DNA of 41,822 nt, taken from contig JAFVTX010000011.1 of the NCBI GenBank assembly GCA_017503015.1, forward strand, positions 1 to 41,822. The letters are read 5' to 3'. Below, in pieces: positions 39,570 through 41,822 of this stretch; the first letter of the stretch is position 1, and each line of letters starts with the position of its first letter. The notes below the pieces were generated by a model that made no database searches, was not told the origin of the DNA, and saw only the letters and a list, made by a program, of their open reading frames with translations. A program made the translations under genes and the position numbers. This stretch comes from Fibrobacter sp. (lineage in GTDB: Bacteria > Fibrobacterota > Fibrobacteria > Fibrobacterales > Fibrobacteraceae).

Positions 39570-39926
39570 ATGAGCGAAAACTGCCTTTTCTGTAAAATCA
39601 TCAAGGGAGAAATCCCTTCCAAGAAAATCTACGAAGACGACGACGTGTTCGCCTTCTACGACGTGGCACCCCAGGCCCCCGTCCACTTTCTGGTGGTCCC
39701 CAAGCGCCATATCGCCTCCCTCATGGACATGAAGCCCGAAGACGCCGAACTGGTGGGCAAGCTGCTCTACCGCGGCCAGCAAATCGCCAAGGACCTGGGA
39801 CTCGAAGAGTCCGGCGCCCGTTTCGTGTTCAACTGCAAGGAAGATGCGGGTCAGACCGTTTTCCACATCCACCTGCACGTGGTGGGCGGACAGAAGTTCG
39901 GCTGGCCTCCGTTCCCGGTTGTCTAG
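39570..39926 (+). CDS. HIT-family nucleotide hydrolase (HinT-like)
   Basis: 118 residues, typical of the HinT/PKCI-1 branch. CLFCKIIKGEIPS at the N-terminus, the RHIASL segment, and the histidine triad HIHLHVVGG with His 99, 101 and 103 are all present. It hydrolyses purine nucleoside phosphoramidates and aminoacyl-adenylates to AMP; dimeric and cytosolic. The start is ATG 39570 because of the promoter position; starts further upstream, which run through repeat DNA, are not credible. It is followed by a spacer repeat and recO. Confidence 0.93.
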   Translation: MSENCLFCKIIKGEIPSKKIYEDDDVFAFYDVAPQAPVHFLVVPKRHIASLMDMKPEDAELVGKLLYRGQQIAKDLGLEESGARFVFNCKEDAGQTVFHIHLHVVGGQKFGWPPFPVV

Positions 39927-39990
39927 TTACTAGTTCTAAGTTCTGAGTTACTAGCCAAATCCTAGTAACTAGAAACTAGTAACTAATAAC
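39924..39990. repeat. Low-complexity ACTAGTAACTAG-type spacer
   Basis: AGTTACTAGTTCTAAGTTCT, then CTAGTAACTAGAAACTAGTA and related words fill the HIT-recO gap. Shares many 8-10-mers with 27336-27420. Confidence 0.7.
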
Positions 39991-40006
39991 TCCATACCTG
40001 CTTTTC

Positions 40007-40747
40007 ATGCAAAAAACAAAATCCATAGTCCTCCACCGTTACCCCTACAGCGATTCCAGCTGGATCGTGAAGGCCCTGACGGAGGAATGTGGGATCGTGT
40101 CCTTCATCGTGAAGGGCGGAAAGCGGAAGGAGTCGCCTTTCAGGGGCGCCCTGGACCCGCTCGCTCTTGCGGAGGTGGTGTTCAAGCACAACCCGAATGC
40201 CGAACTGCAATTCGTCAAGGAGGCCACGCTTCTCCGCTGGCACGAATCCATGCGGGGCGACCTGCTGCACCTGGCGCAGGCCCAGGTGATGGCGGAAATG
40301 ATCCTGCGTTACGCCCCCCAGGGCGTGCCCCTGGACGAGGAATTCCAGCATCTGGAAGCATCGCTTGCGGAACTGGACAGCAAGGGCCTTGCCGACGGCG
40401 CTTTCGCCCGCTGGCTCCTTGCCACCTGCGAAATGTGGGGCTACCATCTGGAACTTGGCGCCTGCGGACGCTGCGAAAAGCCCCTGACGGAACCGGCGGC
40501 GGATTTTTCTCCGGAATCGGGGACGTTCCTGTGCAAGGACTGCCTGGGAGTCGCCTCCCCCCGCGCCAAGAAAGAAACCCTGGACGGATTCTGGGCACTC
40601 CACAGGAACTTGCCCTTTCAAGATTTCCAATATACCGAGAACGCCTTAATTTCCTATCTTAGGAACCACATCGGCTTCTTGAAGGAGATTCATTCCCTCC
40701 AATGGCTACAGGAGATTCGAAAACTATGCTCAACCCCAAAGACATAA
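40007..40747 (+). CDS. recO: DNA repair protein RecO
   Basis: 246 residues with the RecO order: an N-terminal OB fold (KTKSIVLHRYPYSDSSWIVKALTEECGIVSFIVKGGKRKESPFRGAL), a helical C-terminal domain, and a zinc site formed by CGRC (153-156) and CKDC (176-179). It loads RecA with RecR during recombination repair. The ATG at 40007 lies 8 nt after a possible CATACC -10, without a Shine-Dalgarno. The 3' end overlaps panB, so the two share a transcript. Confidence 0.93.
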   Translation: MQKTKSIVLHRYPYSDSSWIVKALTEECGIVSFIVKGGKRKESPFRGALDPLALAEVVFKHNPNAELQFVKEATLLRWHESMRGDLLHLAQAQVMAEMILRYAPQGVPLDEEFQHLEASLAELDSKGLADGAFARWLLATCEMWGYHLELGACGRCEKPLTEPAADFSPESGTFLCKDCLGVASPRAKKETLDGFWALHRNLPFQDFQYTENALISYLRNHIGFLKEIHSLQWLQEIRKLCSTPKT

Positions 40748-41475
40748 CCGAAAAGAAAGCCAAGGGTGAAAAAATTTCCATGGTCACCGCCTACGACTAC
40801 GCCTTCGCCCAGATGGCGGAGGCCGCAGGCATCGACCAGATTCTGGTGGGCGACAGCCTCGCCAACACCATGCTGGGCTACAAGACCACCCGCGACGTGG
40901 GCATGACCGAAATGCTCATCTTCGTGGGAGCGGTGTGCCGGGGTGCCCCAAACACCCACGTGGTAGCCGACATGCCCTACATGAGCGACAAGGATCCCCA
41001 GACCGCCTACGACAATGCCCGCCGGTTTCTGGACCTGGGTGCTGCCAGCGTCAAGCTGGAAGGAACTCCCCAGGGTGTGCTGGAATTCCTCTGCGGTCAC
41101 GACATTCCCGTGTGCGCCCACCTGGGACTGCTCCCCCAGACGGCGGAAAACTTCAAGCAGAAGGGAAAGACGGAAGAAGAGGCCCGCGCCATCGAACAGG
41201 CCGCCCGCTTTGTGGATAACCTGGGCTGTTTCGAGATGGTGCTGGAGCACATTCCCGAAGAACTGGGCACAAAAATCACCCGGGAGGTGAAGGCCGTGAC
41301 TATCGGCATCGGCGGCGGGCGCTATACCGACGGCCAGGTGCTGGTGATGCACGACGCCCTGGGCATGCACCAGAAAAAGATTCCGCCCTTCGCCACCAAG
41401 TTCGTGAACATGTTCGACCTTGGCGTAGAAGGATTCAAGAAATACATCGACAGCGTGAAAAATCCCGCGCTATAA
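40726..41475 (+). CDS. panB: 3-methyl-2-oxobutanoate hydroxymethyltransferase PanB
   Basis: About 249 residues, close to the family norm. VTAYDYAFAQMAEAAGIDQILVGDSLANTMLGY carries the metal-binding Asp motif and Gly-Asp-Ser; KLEG and the MVLEHIPEELGTKIT segment (catalytic Glu region) follow, then GIGGGRYTDGQVLVMHDALG. It makes ketopantoate from 2-oxoisovalerate and methylene-THF, first step of pantothenate synthesis. I choose ATG 40726 (GGAGA about 10 nt upstream, inside recO) over 40702; it overlaps recO by 22 nt. A strong terminator follows 44 nt after the stop. Confidence 0.95.
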   Translation: MLNPKDITEKKAKGEKISMVTAYDYAFAQMAEAAGIDQILVGDSLANTMLGYKTTRDVGMTEMLIFVGAVCRGAPNTHVVADMPYMSDKDPQTAYDNARRFLDLGAASVKLEGTPQGVLEFLCGHDIPVCAHLGLLPQTAENFKQKGKTEEEARAIEQAARFVDNLGCFEMVLEHIPEELGTKITREVKAVTIGIGGGRYTDGQVLVMHDALGMHQKKIPPFATKFVNMFDLGVEGFKKYIDSVKNPAL

Positions 41476-41519
41476 TTCCAGCTGCAAGAAATTTTTCTCT
41501 TGTAGATAAACTTTTTTTG

Positions 41520-41551
41520 CGTCCGGCGAGACTCTCGACGGACGTTTTTTT
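41520..41551 (+). terminator. Intrinsic terminator of recO-panB
   Basis: CGTCCG/CGGACG outer stem with an inner CGAG/CTCG stem, then T7 (41545-41551). Confidence 0.9.
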
Positions 41552-41822
41552 GTTTTTCGACAGACGAATTTCCACGTTCCGAAAAAAAATTTTTCAAAAA
41601 AAATTCAAAAATTTTTCGCGACAAAAATCTCTTCGCGATGTCTCAAAATGAAAAATTTTTCAGACAACAAAACAAAAACACTCTTATCAAAAACTTTTAT
41701 CAAAACTTTGATTATCATTAAGTTATGAAATCAAAAAACGACCTGTTTTCACAGACAAAGTAACAAACAGGGGTCGCACGCGTATAATGACAGATTTTTT
41801 CCTTGTCAATACCTTTTTGAAA
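41552..41822. other. AT-rich non-coding right end
   Basis: No open frame with a ribosome site. Several AAAAATTTTTC inversions and direct copies (41580-41660), two TTATCAAAA words and a TTATCATTA (41690-41720), a CGCGACAAAAATCTCTTCGCG hairpin (41616-41636), and a consensus TATAAT at 41783-41788 without a clear -35. It may be the control region of a gene beyond the edge or a replication/nucleoid site. Confidence 0.5.

Noticed and set aside
39383-39622. 79-residue minus-strand frame containing VIPAEAGISIHHS
   Set aside because: That peptide is the translation of the palindromic intergenic unit; it also covers the HIT promoter.

Overview
The window looks like chromosome from a Gram-negative, fibre-degrading bacterium of the Fibrobacter type. 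Support is indirect: two beta-mannanases in tandem, many lipoproteins with Ser/Asp-rich segments behind the lipid-anchored Cys, secreted proteins that share a C-terminal beta-sandwich sorting-type domain, two separate TolC/HlyD pairs (so an outer membrane is present), and a recurring TATATT/TATCTT -10 box. No transposase, phage gene, CRISPR array or rRNA was found.

Layout. 1-1.9 kb: the start of a leftward gene at the edge, a strongly structured candidate non-coding RNA (about 200-451) with its own promoter and terminator, then a small AT-richer run (zinc-ribbon/TM2 protein, triple zinc-ribbon protein, small lipoprotein). 1.9-4.5 kb: a secreted protein, an RBBP9-type hydrolase, a small zinc-finger-like protein and a YugP-type membrane metallopeptidase. 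4.5-9.7 kb: a leftward operon TolC - HlyD - ABC-2 permease - ABC-2 permease with no ATPase gene. 9.8-13.3 kb: a triple lamin-tail-domain lipoprotein and two paralogous AT-rich lipoproteins. 13.4-17.5 kb: the most interesting block, a leftward operon DUF4956 membrane protein - HlyD-like - TolC-like - VTC (polyphosphate polymerase) domain. 17.7-26.2 kb: a lipoprotein with a duplicated domain, a DASS (SLC13) carboxylate transporter with an unusual Ala-rich tail, and a 1923-residue secreted surface protein. 26.4-33.7 kb: FHA-GGDEF diguanylate cyclase, MATE exporter, small lipoprotein, NAT/transglutaminase-like protein, unknown cytosolic protein, GRP-type sugar transporter, MnmE. 34-38.8 kb: mutarotase-like epimerase, GH26 mannanase lipoprotein and GH5 mannanase, a mannan-use locus. 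38.9-41.8 kb: tRNA-Ser(CGA), a gene-free repeat-rich stretch, HIT protein, RecO, PanB, and an AT-rich right end.

How it fits together. The VTC operon supplies in one transcript a predicted cytosolic/inner-membrane polymerase (VTC + DUF4956) and a trans-envelope conduit (HlyD + TolC). I propose it makes and exports polyphosphate or a related polyanion; this is inference. The mannan locus combines a cell-anchored GH26, a secreted GH5, a shared carbohydrate-binding-type module and an epimerase for released sugars.

Regulation. At least seven genes have a -10 box only 6-10 nt before the ATG and no Shine-Dalgarno, so leaderless mRNAs appear common. Low-complexity TAACCCCTA / ACTAGTAACTAG / ACTCATCACTC spacers repeatedly sit just upstream of genes, and one related repeat has entered a coding sequence in frame.
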